NCBI RefSeq assembly: GCF_007753265.1
Contig: NZ_CP036349.1
Span: forward strand, 2,513,363-2,577,362
DNA from: Botrimarina mediterranea
GTDB taxonomy: Bacteria > Planctomycetota > Planctomycetia > Pirellulales > Lacipirellulaceae
Direction: 5' to 3'
DNA: 64,000 nt
Shown here piece by piece: positions 28,314-36,946 of the stretch. Both the position numbers and the translations under genes were made by a program. Position 1 is the stretch's first letter. Every line of letters begins with the position of its first letter. Below the pieces are notes generated by a model. The model saw only the letters and a list, made by a program, of their open reading frames with translations, was not told the DNA's origin and made no database searches.

Positions 28314-29735
28314 TCACTCGCCGGCCGGCGCGTCCGCGCCCTCGATCAGCAACAGCCGAGACCCGTGTGGCTCCGCCTCGACGGGGATCGCGCCCGCGAA
28401 TTCGCCGAGGTCCTCCCGCGCCCAGAGGTCGCGCGCCCGGACCGGCGCCGTCAGGCCGACGAGCTGCGGATCGAGTTGATCCTCGAACGGTTCGCCCGTC
28501 TCACTCAGCCGGATGACGGCGACGTACTTGCCGCCGGCGGGGGCGTCGGCGGTCCAGACGATCCGGGATCCGCTGCGCGCGACTTGCTTGGGGTTCACGC
28601 CGTGGTCGTTGACCTTGAGCACCTCGGGGTTGGTGATCAGTTCGATGGTCGCGGCGTCGCTTGAGGGGAGGTCCCCGCCGAAGATGAGCGGCGACTTGGC
28701 GATGCACCACGCCGTCATCAGGGTGCGTTGCTCGGCCGGCGTGAAGCGCGTGCCGCGCTCGCCGCCGCGTTCGCCACGGATCGCGAGCCGTCCCAGCGGC
28801 AGCATGTCGCCGTCGGGCCAGTGGCCCTCCGAACGGTAGGGCGTCCAGAGGTGAAGCTGCTCGAACTGGCGCTCGAGTGCCGGCCACTCGTCCCAGAAGT
28901 CATTCGACACGCGCCACAGGTTGGCGTGCCGGCTGATGTGTTCCGCCTGATCGATCGGCGTCGGCCCCGGCGAGGTGCTCAGCACGATCTCGCGCCCGCA
29001 GCGGTCGATCGCGGCGCGGAGCATCTCGATCTCGTCGCCGGAGTAGTTGGGCTGCCCGGGCTGGGCGTACGGATTGTTGAGGTCATCGACCTTGATGAAG
29101 TCGACTCCCCACGAGGCATAGAGCCTCATCAGCGAATCGTAGTAGTCCTGCGCCGCTTCGCTCTTCTGCATGCCTCGCATGTCGCGCAGCCAGACGGCGC
29201 CGTGATCGGTGAGCGGGATGTCGGAAGTCTTGAACGCCGAGCCCTCGATCGGGTAGCCGCCCGCCGGCGCGCCGAGGCTTTCTTCAATAGCCGCGCGCGG
29301 GAGCCCCCGCATGAGGTGAATGCCGAACCGCAGCCCGAGGTCTTGGACCTTGTCCGCCAAGGGCTTGAAGCCCCGGCCGCCCGCCGCCGAGGGGAAGCGG
29401 TTCGGCGCCGGCATGAAGCGGCCGTGGCCATCAACGGTGAAGACCGGGTCGGTTTGGTTGTACGGCCGCGTCCCGGGGTTCTGTACCGTCCAGCGGATAT
29501 CGACCACGACATACTCCCAGCCGAACTCCGCCAGCCGCTCGGCCATGAACTCGGCGTTGCTGAGGACTTCCTCTTCGGTCACCGAATCGCCGTAGCAGTC
29601 CCAGCTGTTCCACCCCCGCGGCGGCGTCGGCGCCCAGTCGGCGAAGCTTTCGGATCGCGCGACAGAGACACAGGAGGCAACCGCGACGAGGCACGTGGCG
29701 AGGACGAGGCGGGCGGATAGGAGGCGTGTGGTCAT
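28314..29735 (-). CDS. GH27 glycosidase (alpha-galactosidase or beta-L-arabinopyranosidase-like), secreted
   Basis: I choose ATG 29735, which opens a signal peptide (about 5-28, LLSARLVLATCLVAVASCVSV); the frame extends to 29873 but that part overlaps the control region. The protein has 473 residues. GH27 features: PTPPRGWNSWDCYG near 37-49, YVVVDIRWT at about 75-83, nucleophile D217 in FIKVDDLN, and acid/base D279 in RVSNDFWDEW. A C-terminal beta domain follows. GH27 enzymes remove alpha-galactose or, in some members, beta-L-arabinopyranose. The arabinose-rich gene context makes the second option worth considering, but sequence alone cannot decide. The gene is divergent from GH51 at 29900. 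Confidence 0.85.
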   Translation of the reverse strand: MTTRLLSARLVLATCLVAVASCVSVARSESFADWAPTPPRGWNSWDCYGDSVTEEEVLSNAEFMAERLAEFGWEYVVVDIRWTVQNPGTRPYNQTDPVFTVDGHGRFMPAPNRFPSAAGGRGFKPLADKVQDLGLRFGIHLMRGLPRAAIEESLGAPAGGYPIEGSAFKTSDIPLTDHGAVWLRDMRGMQKSEAAQDYYDSLMRLYASWGVDFIKVDDLNNPYAQPGQPNYSGDEIEMLRAAIDRCGREIVLSTSPGPTPIDQAEHISRHANLWRVSNDFWDEWPALERQFEQLHLWTPYRSEGHWPDGDMLPLGRLAIRGERGGERGTRFTPAEQRTLMTAWCIAKSPLIFGGDLPSSDAATIELITNPEVLKVNDHGVNPKQVARSGSRIVWTADAPAGGKYVAVIRLSETGEPFEDQLDPQLVGLTAPVRARDLWAREDLGEFAGAIPVEAEPHGSRLLLIEGADAPAGE

Positions 29736-29899
29736 GCGTGCGAGACAACCCAAGCGGTTGCAGGTATTCGAGGAGAGAGCGGCGGTTCCGGCGTGAAAAG
29801 AGTTGCAGCGGTCGCGACCCGATGATAGCCTGACGGAGTGCGGGAAATGTACAAGTTTTTTAGCTTTTCTCATCGGTACGCCACCTCTCTTCGGCAGCT

Positions 29900-32407
29900 A
29901 TGACTTCACATGAACTTCCGCGTCCGCGCGGTTGCGTCGCCGCGACGCTCAACGTGCGATTCGCCCTGGCTGGTCTCTCGACGCTTCTTGGTTGGGGCCT
30001 TGGTTGGAGCGCGTTGACGCCGTGTGCGAACGCCGAGACGAAGCCCGACTTCGCGCTGACCGTCAACGCCGGGGAGCGCGGCGCGGCGTTCAGCGACACG
30101 ATGCACGGCGTCTTCTTCGAGGACATCAACTACGCGGCGGACGGTGGCCTCTACGCGGAGATGGTGCAGAACCGGAGCTTCGAGCACCGCGCGCCGCTCT
30201 ATGCGTGGTCGGTCTCCGACGATTCGATCACACTCGAGGTTGCCGCAACGAAGGGCCTCCACAAGAACAACCCCGCCTACGCCCGGGTGCGTGTGCCGGA
30301 GTCGGCGGAATCGGGCGCGATTGTCAACGACGGCTTCGATGGCTTCGCCGTACAGGCCGGCGAGCGATACCTGGCGGCGCTGCATGTCAGGTCGGATCAG
30401 CCCGGCGCCGAGGTCTCGGTCGTGCTGCGCGACGGCGAGGGCGCGGAGATCGCTCGGGCCGTGCTTGGCGAGGCGTCGTCCGATTGGCGCCGCTTTGAGG
30501 GCGAGTTGACTGCCGAGCAATCGGCAGGCGATGCGAAGCTGTCGGTTGAGTTCGGCGGCCCCGGCGCCTACGACCTCGACATGGTCTCGCTCTTCCCGGC
30601 CGACACCTTCCGTGGCCGACGCAACGGCTTGCGGAAGGACTTGGCGGAGAAGCTCGAAGGGCTGAAGCCGGCGTTCGTTCGCTTCCCGGGCGGTTGCATC
30701 GTCGAGGGGAGGACGCTCGACAACGCCTACCGCTGGAAGGACACGGTGGGCCCCGTCTGGCAGCGGAAACAGAACGACAACCTGTGGGCCAGCCGCGAAA
30801 ACCCGCAGTACCACCAGACGTACGGGCTTGGCTTCTTCGAGTACTTCCAGTTCTGTGAGGACATCGGCGCCGAGGCGGTCCCGATCGTGAACTGCGGGAT
30901 GGGGTGCCAATTTCGCGGCCGCGATGTGGTCCCGATGGACGAGCTCGGCCCCTGGGTGCAAGACGCGCTCGACCTCGTGGAGTTCGCCAACGGGCCGATC
31001 GACTCGAAGTGGGGAAAGCTGCGTGCCGACATGGGCCATCCCGAACCCTTCAACCTCAAGCTGCTGGGCGTCGGCAACGAGCAGTGGATGGAGGGTTACT
31101 TCGAGCGCTACCTCGTCTTCTACCATGCGCTGAAGCAGCGCTACCCGGACCTCCAGGTGGTCAGCACCTCCGGGCCGCAAGCCAACGACGATTACTACCA
31201 CTATGCCTGGAAGCGATTCCAATCGGACGTGAAGGCCGACGTCGTTGACGAGCACTACTACCGCTCGCCGCAGTGGTTCTTGTCGAACCACGAGCGTTAC
31301 GACGGCTATGACCGCACGGCGCCCAAGGTCTTCGCGGGCGAGTTCGCCGCGCACGAGCCGGACCGCGCGAGCACGCTCCGCGCCGCGGTCGCCGAGGCGG
31401 CCTTCATGACGGGGCTGTGGCGCAACGCCGACGTCGTGACGATGGCGAGCTACGCCCCGCTGTTCGCCCGCGAAGGCGCCGTGCAGTGGGCGCCCGACCT
31501 GATCTGGTTCGACAACACCAGGAGCTACGGCACGCCCTCATACCACGTGCAGGCGATGTACGGCCAGAACGTCCCCGACGTGGTGCTCCCCGTCACGGTG
31601 GAAGCCGGCTCGGCCCCGCAGCCGCAGTTGCGCGGCCGCATCGGCGTCGGCACGTGGGAGACCGCCGCCGAGTTCAAAGACATCAAGGTCACCCGCGGCG
31701 ACGAGGTCCTCTACGAGTCGAGCGGCGACCTCGAGGAATGGGAGCAACACGGCGGCGACTGGACCGTCGAAGACGGCGTCCTGCGCCAGACCTCCCAAGC
31801 GACCAACGTCCGCGCGTTCGTCGGCAGTGAGGACTGGACCGATTACACGCTCACGCTCAAGGCCCGCAAACTCCGCGGCCGCGAAGGGTTCTTGGTGAGT
31901 TTCGCTTCGACCGATCCGCGCGAGACGAGCTGGTGGAACCTCGGCGGGTGGGGCAACGTCGATCACGGCCTGGAGTCCCCGCTATTGGGACTCGAGCGCA
32001 AACGCGGCGGCGTCGAAGAGGGCCGCTGGTACGACGTCCGCATCGAGGTCGGCCCCCAGTCGGTCGCCTGCTACCTCGATGGCGAACAGATCCACCGCGC
32101 CGAGCTGCCGCCGTTGCCGCCGGTCTACGCCGCCGCCGGCGCCGACGACGAGACGGGCGAAGTGATCGTCGCGATCGCAAACCCCGCGGCGGTCGCGCAG
32201 ACCGGGCGCGTCGCCCTCGCCGGCGGGAGCGTCACGGGAGCCGTCGCCTACGAGCTCTCGTCCGACTCGCCGCGCGACGTGAACTCGTTCGAAGCGCCGA
32301 CGCGCGTGGCGCCCAAGCAGCTGTCGATCGAAGCGTCCGACGGCGTCGTCGAGCGGGAGTTCCCGGCGAACTCGTTCACAATCCTGCGGATGCAGCCGGC
32401 GAAGTAG
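29900..32407 (+). CDS. GH51 alpha-L-arabinofuranosidase with C-terminal beta-sandwich
   Basis: The protein has 835 residues. A hydrophobic leader spans about 20-45 (ending CANAE). An N-terminal beta module (about 50-235, GVFFEDINYAADGGLYAEMVQNRSFE) is typical of the larger GH51 enzymes. The TIM barrel carries acid/base E394 in LGVGNEQWMEG and nucleophile E481 in VFAGEFAAHEPD. After the barrel, about residues 590-730 form a DUF1080/LamG-like sandwich (LEEWEQHGGDWTVEDGVLRQ, GRWYDVRIEVGPQSVACYLDG), then a short beta end. It should release terminal alpha-L-arabinofuranose from arabinoxylan or arabinan in the periplasm or outside. It heads the GH51-GH39-GH128 run and is divergent from GH27. Confidence 0.92.
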   Translation: MTSHELPRPRGCVAATLNVRFALAGLSTLLGWGLGWSALTPCANAETKPDFALTVNAGERGAAFSDTMHGVFFEDINYAADGGLYAEMVQNRSFEHRAPLYAWSVSDDSITLEVAATKGLHKNNPAYARVRVPESAESGAIVNDGFDGFAVQAGERYLAALHVRSDQPGAEVSVVLRDGEGAEIARAVLGEASSDWRRFEGELTAEQSAGDAKLSVEFGGPGAYDLDMVSLFPADTFRGRRNGLRKDLAEKLEGLKPAFVRFPGGCIVEGRTLDNAYRWKDTVGPVWQRKQNDNLWASRENPQYHQTYGLGFFEYFQFCEDIGAEAVPIVNCGMGCQFRGRDVVPMDELGPWVQDALDLVEFANGPIDSKWGKLRADMGHPEPFNLKLLGVGNEQWMEGYFERYLVFYHALKQRYPDLQVVSTSGPQANDDYYHYAWKRFQSDVKADVVDEHYYRSPQWFLSNHERYDGYDRTAPKVFAGEFAAHEPDRASTLRAAVAEAAFMTGLWRNADVVTMASYAPLFAREGAVQWAPDLIWFDNTRSYGTPSYHVQAMYGQNVPDVVLPVTVEAGSAPQPQLRGRIGVGTWETAAEFKDIKVTRGDEVLYESSGDLEEWEQHGGDWTVEDGVLRQTSQATNVRAFVGSEDWTDYTLTLKARKLRGREGFLVSFASTDPRETSWWNLGGWGNVDHGLESPLLGLERKRGGVEEGRWYDVRIEVGPQSVACYLDGEQIHRAELPPLPPVYAAAGADDETGEVIVAIANPAAVAQTGRVALAGGSVTGAVAYELSSDSPRDVNSFEAPTRVAPKQLSIEASDGVVEREFPANSFTILRMQPAK

Positions 32408-32487
32408 TCGCTTATCGCTGTTGGTGGGTGGCGGCTCCAGAAGCCGTCCACCGCTCCTCTTTTTACTTCTCGACCCCCAGGTCCGAC

Positions 32488-34176
32488 ATGATTCGCGTTA
32501 CCTCGATCGGCCTGTTGTTCGCCGGCATGTTGGCGTGGGCCGACGCGGCTCGGTGCGACGAGGCGTTTCCGGTCGAGGTGACGGTGAACGCCTCAGCCGA
32601 GATCGGCCCGCTGCGCCCCGTCTGGCGGTACTTCGGCGCGGACGAGCCGAACTACGTCTACATGAAGGACGGCGAGAAGCTGCTCGAGACGCTCGGCGGT
32701 CTCAAGCCCGGCGAGGTCTTCTTCCGCCCGCATAACCTGCTCACCAGTGGCGACAAGACGCCGGCGCTGAAGTGGGGGAGCACCAACGTCTACACCGAGG
32801 ACGAGAAAGGCCGACCGGTTTACGACTGGGAAGTGGTCGATCGGATCTTCGACACGCTGTTGGCGGCGGGCGTGAAGCCTTACGTCGAGATCGGCTTCAT
32901 GCCCGAGGCGCTCTCCAGCCGGCCGAAGCCCTACCGCCACGAGTGGCGCCCGGGCCTGCCTTACAGCGACATCATGACCGGTTGGCGGTACCCGCCGGAG
33001 GACATGAAGGAGTGGGAGGAGCTCGTCTACCAACTCGCCACGCACTGCAAGGAGCGCTACGGCGCCGACGAGGCGGCGTCGTGGTACTGGGAGACCTGGA
33101 ACGAGGCGAACATGCACCCCGGCGGCTACTGGGGCGGCACGCGGGACGAGTTCTTCGCCTTGCACGATCACACAGTAACGGCGGTGCGCCGCGCCCTGCC
33201 AACCGCGCGGGTCGGCGGCCCACACACGGCGGGTGACGGCGGCGACTTTACGCGGGCGTTCCTCGAGCACTGCTTGCGTGGCGAGAACCACGCGACCGGT
33301 GAGAAGGGGACGCCCCTCGACTTCATCGCCTTCCACGCCAAGGGCGCGCCGCGTTGGACGGCAGGGCAGGGGGAGGAGGGCCACATCCGCATGGGGATCG
33401 CCGCGCAGCTCGCGACGGTCGATCGTGGCTTTGGCATCGTCGCGTCGTTCGATGAGCTCAAGCAGACGCCGATCATCATCGGCGAGTACGACCCCGAGGG
33501 CTGCGCGGCTTGCCAGGGATCGCAGTTCAGCTACCGCAACGGGTCGGTCTACTCCAGCTACACCGCGGCCAGCTTCGCGCGGCTGTACGAACTCGAAGAC
33601 AAGCACGGCGTGCGACTCGACGGCGCGCTGACGTGGGCCTTCGAGTTCGAGGACCAGCCCTACTTCGCCGGCTTCCGTCAGCTGGCCTCGAACGGCGTCC
33701 CGCTGCCGGTGCTGAACGTCTTCCGGATGCTGGCGAAGATGGGCGGCGAGCGCGTCGAAACCTCCAGCACTTCGCAAGTCGCGTTGGAAGCGATCGTCGA
33801 GCGCGGCGTCCGCGACAAGCCGGACGTCGGCTGCTTGGCGAGCCGCGACGGCGACCACCTGTGGGTGCTGCTCTGGCATTACCACGACGACGACGTCGCA
33901 GGCCCCGACGCCAAGGTCTCGCTGCGGCTCGAAGACGCCGAGCGCTGCGACGTCGAGTCGATGTGGCGCGTGGACCGAGAGCGTTCGAACGCCTACGAGA
34001 CGTGGATCGAGATGGGGTCTCCCGTCGCGCCCAATCGAGAGCAGTACCAGCAGCTGATGGCCGCTTCCGAATTGTACGAGGCGCCCAAGCCAGACGCCGA
34101 CGACAGCGCGACATGCGAATTGACCCTCCCTCGCCAGGGAGTGGCTTTACTCAAGGTCGCGCTGACGCGGCCGTAG
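32488..34176 (+). CDS. GH39 glycosidase, beta-xylosidase-like, secreted
   Basis: ATG 32488 is chosen because it opens a signal peptide (MIRVTSIGLLFAGMLAWADA); the open frame extends 555 bases upstream only because it shadows the GH51 gene. The protein has 562 residues. GH39 features: RYFGADEPNYVYMKDG near 47-62, acid/base E206 in WETWNEANMH, and nucleophile E333 in IIIGEYDPEG. A C-terminal beta-sandwich follows. GH39 includes beta-xylosidases, alpha-L-iduronidases and related arabinose-active enzymes; beta-xylosidase best fits the locus. It lies 80 bases after GH51 and 25 bases before GH128, so co-transcription is likely. Confidence 0.88.
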   Translation: MIRVTSIGLLFAGMLAWADAARCDEAFPVEVTVNASAEIGPLRPVWRYFGADEPNYVYMKDGEKLLETLGGLKPGEVFFRPHNLLTSGDKTPALKWGSTNVYTEDEKGRPVYDWEVVDRIFDTLLAAGVKPYVEIGFMPEALSSRPKPYRHEWRPGLPYSDIMTGWRYPPEDMKEWEELVYQLATHCKERYGADEAASWYWETWNEANMHPGGYWGGTRDEFFALHDHTVTAVRRALPTARVGGPHTAGDGGDFTRAFLEHCLRGENHATGEKGTPLDFIAFHAKGAPRWTAGQGEEGHIRMGIAAQLATVDRGFGIVASFDELKQTPIIIGEYDPEGCAACQGSQFSYRNGSVYSSYTAASFARLYELEDKHGVRLDGALTWAFEFEDQPYFAGFRQLASNGVPLPVLNVFRMLAKMGGERVETSSTSQVALEAIVERGVRDKPDVGCLASRDGDHLWVLLWHYHDDDVAGPDAKVSLRLEDAERCDVESMWRVDRERSNAYETWIEMGSPVAPNREQYQQLMAASELYEAPKPDADDSATCELTLPRQGVALLKVALTRP

Positions 34177-34201
34177 CTTTTGCGGAACCGAGAGCGAAAC
34201 G

Positions 34202-36910
34202 ATGTGTTTCTTGAAGAGGACGAACGCCCGCCCCACGAGCGCGACGCGCTACGCCTGCGCCATCGCGTTACTGGCGCTCGTCACGCCGGCGGCGCTGGGG
34301 GTCGATCCGTTGTCGAACAAGCGCGGCTTCGCCGACGTCGGCGCGAGCTACAACTACCTCCAGGCCACGAACGCGGGCTGGTACTACGGCTGGCGTCCCG
34401 ATCAGCCGCCCGGCGCGGGCGGCTACGACGGCGAGTTCGTGCCAATGATCTTCGGCGCTTACCAAGCGAATCAGTTCGAGATCGATCGCATCCTCGGCTA
34501 CGACGACGTCGAATACGTCCTGGGCTTCAACGAGCCAGAACGGCCCGACCAAGCCAACATCACCGTCGACACCGCGATCAACGCTTGGCGGACGTTGTCC
34601 AATGGCTTCCAGGGCACCGACATCAAGCTGATCAGCCCCGGCGTCGCCGACACGGGGGGCGCTGATGGCGGGCAGGCCTGGCTCGCCGACTTCATGGGCC
34701 GCGTCAACGCCGAGGGCCTCAAGATGGATGGCGTCGCGTTCCACTGGTACGGCGCCAGCACCCCCAACGACCCGATCGGCGCCGCCAACAGCTTCATCAG
34801 CCGCGTCGATTCGTACCACAACCAGTATGGCCTGCCGGTGTGGATCACCGAGTTCGGCATCATCGACTGGGGCGGCAACTACACCCCCGAGCAGATGCGG
34901 GCCGCGAACGCGACATTCCTCGAGAACGTGATCCCACGGCTAGAGAGCCGCAGCTATGTCGAGCGTTACGCATTCTATCAGTGGAATTCGGCGACCACGC
35001 TCATCGAAGGAAACCCTCTCAACCCGACCAACGTCGGCGCGGAGTACGTCGGCGCTATCAAGCCGGGCGAGACCTATCAATTGGCGGGCGCCGATTTCGG
35101 CGACCGCGTGGCGTACCTCTCGGGCGGCGAGCTGACGCACAGCGGCTCGGCGGCGGCCACGCTCGACCACGTCAACGCGCTGTCGGGGGCGAGTCGGCTC
35201 ACTGGAGCGGGGGACTGGGGCGTCTCGCCGGGGGGCTGGGTCCGCGTCCAACCGGGGGCGACGCTCTACAAAGACGGCGCCAACCGCGTCGTCATCGACA
35301 GCTCGGACACAACGAACAACGGTAAGATCGTCGTCGCCGATGGGGAGCTCGTGTTCCGCAGCGGCCCGCGGCTGACCGGCTCTGGGTCGATCCAAGTCAA
35401 CGAGGGGGGCGTGCTGCGGTTCGATGGCGAGGTCCGCGGCGGCCCGGGACGATTCAGCCACCCGATCGAACTCAATGGCGGCTCGATCGCCGCGCCGTCG
35501 ATCAACACCGTCTCTCCCTTTGGCGCCGCAGTGCTGTCGGGTGAGGGCGTCGTCGAGGGAGGTCTCACCGCGGCCGCCGGCGCGACCATCCGCGTCGGCG
35601 GCGTCGGCGTCGCCAAGCCGGCGTGGGCGACCATCGACAACTTCGAGAGCTACTCCGCCGGCAAGCTGAACGCCGGCGCTACGGGCGGCGTCTGGACCGG
35701 CGTCTTCGACGGGACCGCCAACGCCGAGGTCGTCAGCGCCGCCGGCAACGAGTCGCTCCAGTTCTACGGGACCGGCTCGGCCTGGCGCGGCGCCCAGGCG
35801 AGCCTTGCCAGTTCGTTCGACTCGGGGGATTACTCCTTGCCGGACGGGGGCGCCGGCACCTACTTCTTCCGCGTCCAACGTCAGGGGACGCAGACCATCG
35901 ACGGCGTCTTCGGACTGACCGACGCCGCCGCGATCGGGACCGACGCCCCCTGGTCGGAGCTGGCGATCACCCTTTCGCTGTTCCAAGGGACCGGCGCCGG
36001 CGACGCGACGGCGCTGCGGGCCTTCGACGGCGATGGCGGCGGTGACGTCGTGATCGCCAACGGCGTCGCCGCCGACGAGTGGCTTAACGTCTGGCTGGTG
36101 GTCGACAACGAGTCGAAGACTTACCAGGTCGCGACCTCCACTGGCGGCGACGACGGGCAGTTGGCGCCCAACACGTTCTCGTTCGGGCGTCAGCCCGCGC
36201 TGGGCGCTTCGCTCGACACGTTTGCGGGCGCCGAGTTCCGCTCGGGGTCCAACCCGGGCGCCGCCTCGGTGCGGATCGATGACCTGGTCTTCCTCGCAGG
36301 CGAGAACCTGCTCAACCCGCTTGCCGCGACGGCCCCGCCTGTCATCGCCGAAGCGGCCGTGCTGCAAGTCGAGGGCGACTACTTTGGGTTGGCGGAATCG
36401 GCGTTGGAGATCGACCTCTTCGACCCGGTGAACTCCGACAAGCTCATCGTGTCGGGCGTCCTCAACGCGGGCGGAGAGCTGCGTGTCTCGCTCGACCCCG
36501 AAGCGCCGGCGCCGCAGGACGGCGACGCGTTCGACATCCTCGACTTCGCCTCGTCGGCGGGCCAGTTCGCGGAGCTCGACCTGCCCGTTCTCGGCGGTTC
36601 GCTGGGTTGGGACACGTCGCAGCTGTACACGAACGGCGTGCTCGGTGTCGTGACGCTGCTGCCGGGCGATTACAACGACGACGGCGTCGTCGATGCGGCG
36701 GACTACACCGTGTGGCGCGACAGCTTTGGCGAGGCGCCCGGCTCGCTGCCCAACGACACGGACGGCGGCGTGATCGGCCAGGCGCAGTACGCCACCTGGG
36801 CGGCGAACTACGGGAGCGAGCGGGAAGCCGCTGCCGCGATCCCCGAGCCGAGCGGCCTCGTGCTGTTGGTCGCGGCGGCCATCGGCCTGACGGCGAGAAG
36901 GGCGGCCTGA
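34202..36910 (+). CDS. GH128-like PEP-CTERM protein with unnamed concanavalin-like module and dockerin-like repeats
   Basis: The protein has 902 residues with a signal peptide (about 16-33, ACAIALLALVTPAALG). Residues about 38-270 form a small TIM barrel of the glycosyl-hydrolase catalytic-core (GH128) type, with E111 in LGFNEPERPDQ and E217 in PVWITEFG as likely acid/base and nucleophile. GH128 enzymes cut beta-1,3-glucan, but remote members are uncharacterised. A repeat-like beta region follows, then a module of about 215 residues starting TIDNFESYSAG (about 476-705) that is strongly alike in the protein at 39375. Dockerin-like segments ([20 protein letters not shown]) and IPEPSGLVLLVAAAIGL complete it. 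It is convergent with GH127, with a 36-base gap. Confidence 0.82.
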   Translation: MCFLKRTNARPTSATRYACAIALLALVTPAALGVDPLSNKRGFADVGASYNYLQATNAGWYYGWRPDQPPGAGGYDGEFVPMIFGAYQANQFEIDRILGYDDVEYVLGFNEPERPDQANITVDTAINAWRTLSNGFQGTDIKLISPGVADTGGADGGQAWLADFMGRVNAEGLKMDGVAFHWYGASTPNDPIGAANSFISRVDSYHNQYGLPVWITEFGIIDWGGNYTPEQMRAANATFLENVIPRLESRSYVERYAFYQWNSATTLIEGNPLNPTNVGAEYVGAIKPGETYQLAGADFGDRVAYLSGGELTHSGSAAATLDHVNALSGASRLTGAGDWGVSPGGWVRVQPGATLYKDGANRVVIDSSDTTNNGKIVVADGELVFRSGPRLTGSGSIQVNEGGVLRFDGEVRGGPGRFSHPIELNGGSIAAPSINTVSPFGAAVLSGEGVVEGGLTAAAGATIRVGGVGVAKPAWATIDNFESYSAGKLNAGATGGVWTGVFDGTANAEVVSAAGNESLQFYGTGSAWRGAQASLASSFDSGDYSLPDGGAGTYFFRVQRQGTQTIDGVFGLTDAAAIGTDAPWSELAITLSLFQGTGAGDATALRAFDGDGGGDVVIANGVAADEWLNVWLVVDNESKTYQVATSTGGDDGQLAPNTFSFGRQPALGASLDTFAGAEFRSGSNPGAASVRIDDLVFLAGENLLNPLAATAPPVIAEAAVLQVEGDYFGLAESALEIDLFDPVNSDKLIVSGVLNAGGELRVSLDPEAPAPQDGDAFDILDFASSAGQFAELDLPVLGGSLGWDTSQLYTNGVLGVVTLLPGDYNDDGVVDAADYTVWRDSFGEAPGSLPNDTDGGVIGQAQYATWAANYGSEREAAAAIPEPSGLVLLVAAAIGLTARRAA

Positions 36911-36946
36911 CGGCGACACGGGGAGCGGCTTCGATCCTGCCCGAGC

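Noticed and set aside
29906-31354. Open frame of 482 codons on the minus strand across GH51
   Set aside because: Antisense shadow of the GH51 gene, whose catalytic residues are intact; no motif or start signal.
31933-32487. N-terminal extension of the GH39 frame by 185 codons
   Set aside because: It overlaps the GH51 coding end, is Arg-rich, and a proper signal peptide starts at 32488.
34940-36919. Long open frame of 659 codons on the minus strand across the GH128-like gene
   Set aside because: It is antisense to a gene with a signal peptide, catalytic motifs, dockerin-like repeats and PEP-CTERM. Long antisense frames are expected in high-GC genes, and this one is rich in Arg/Val/Asp with no domain.
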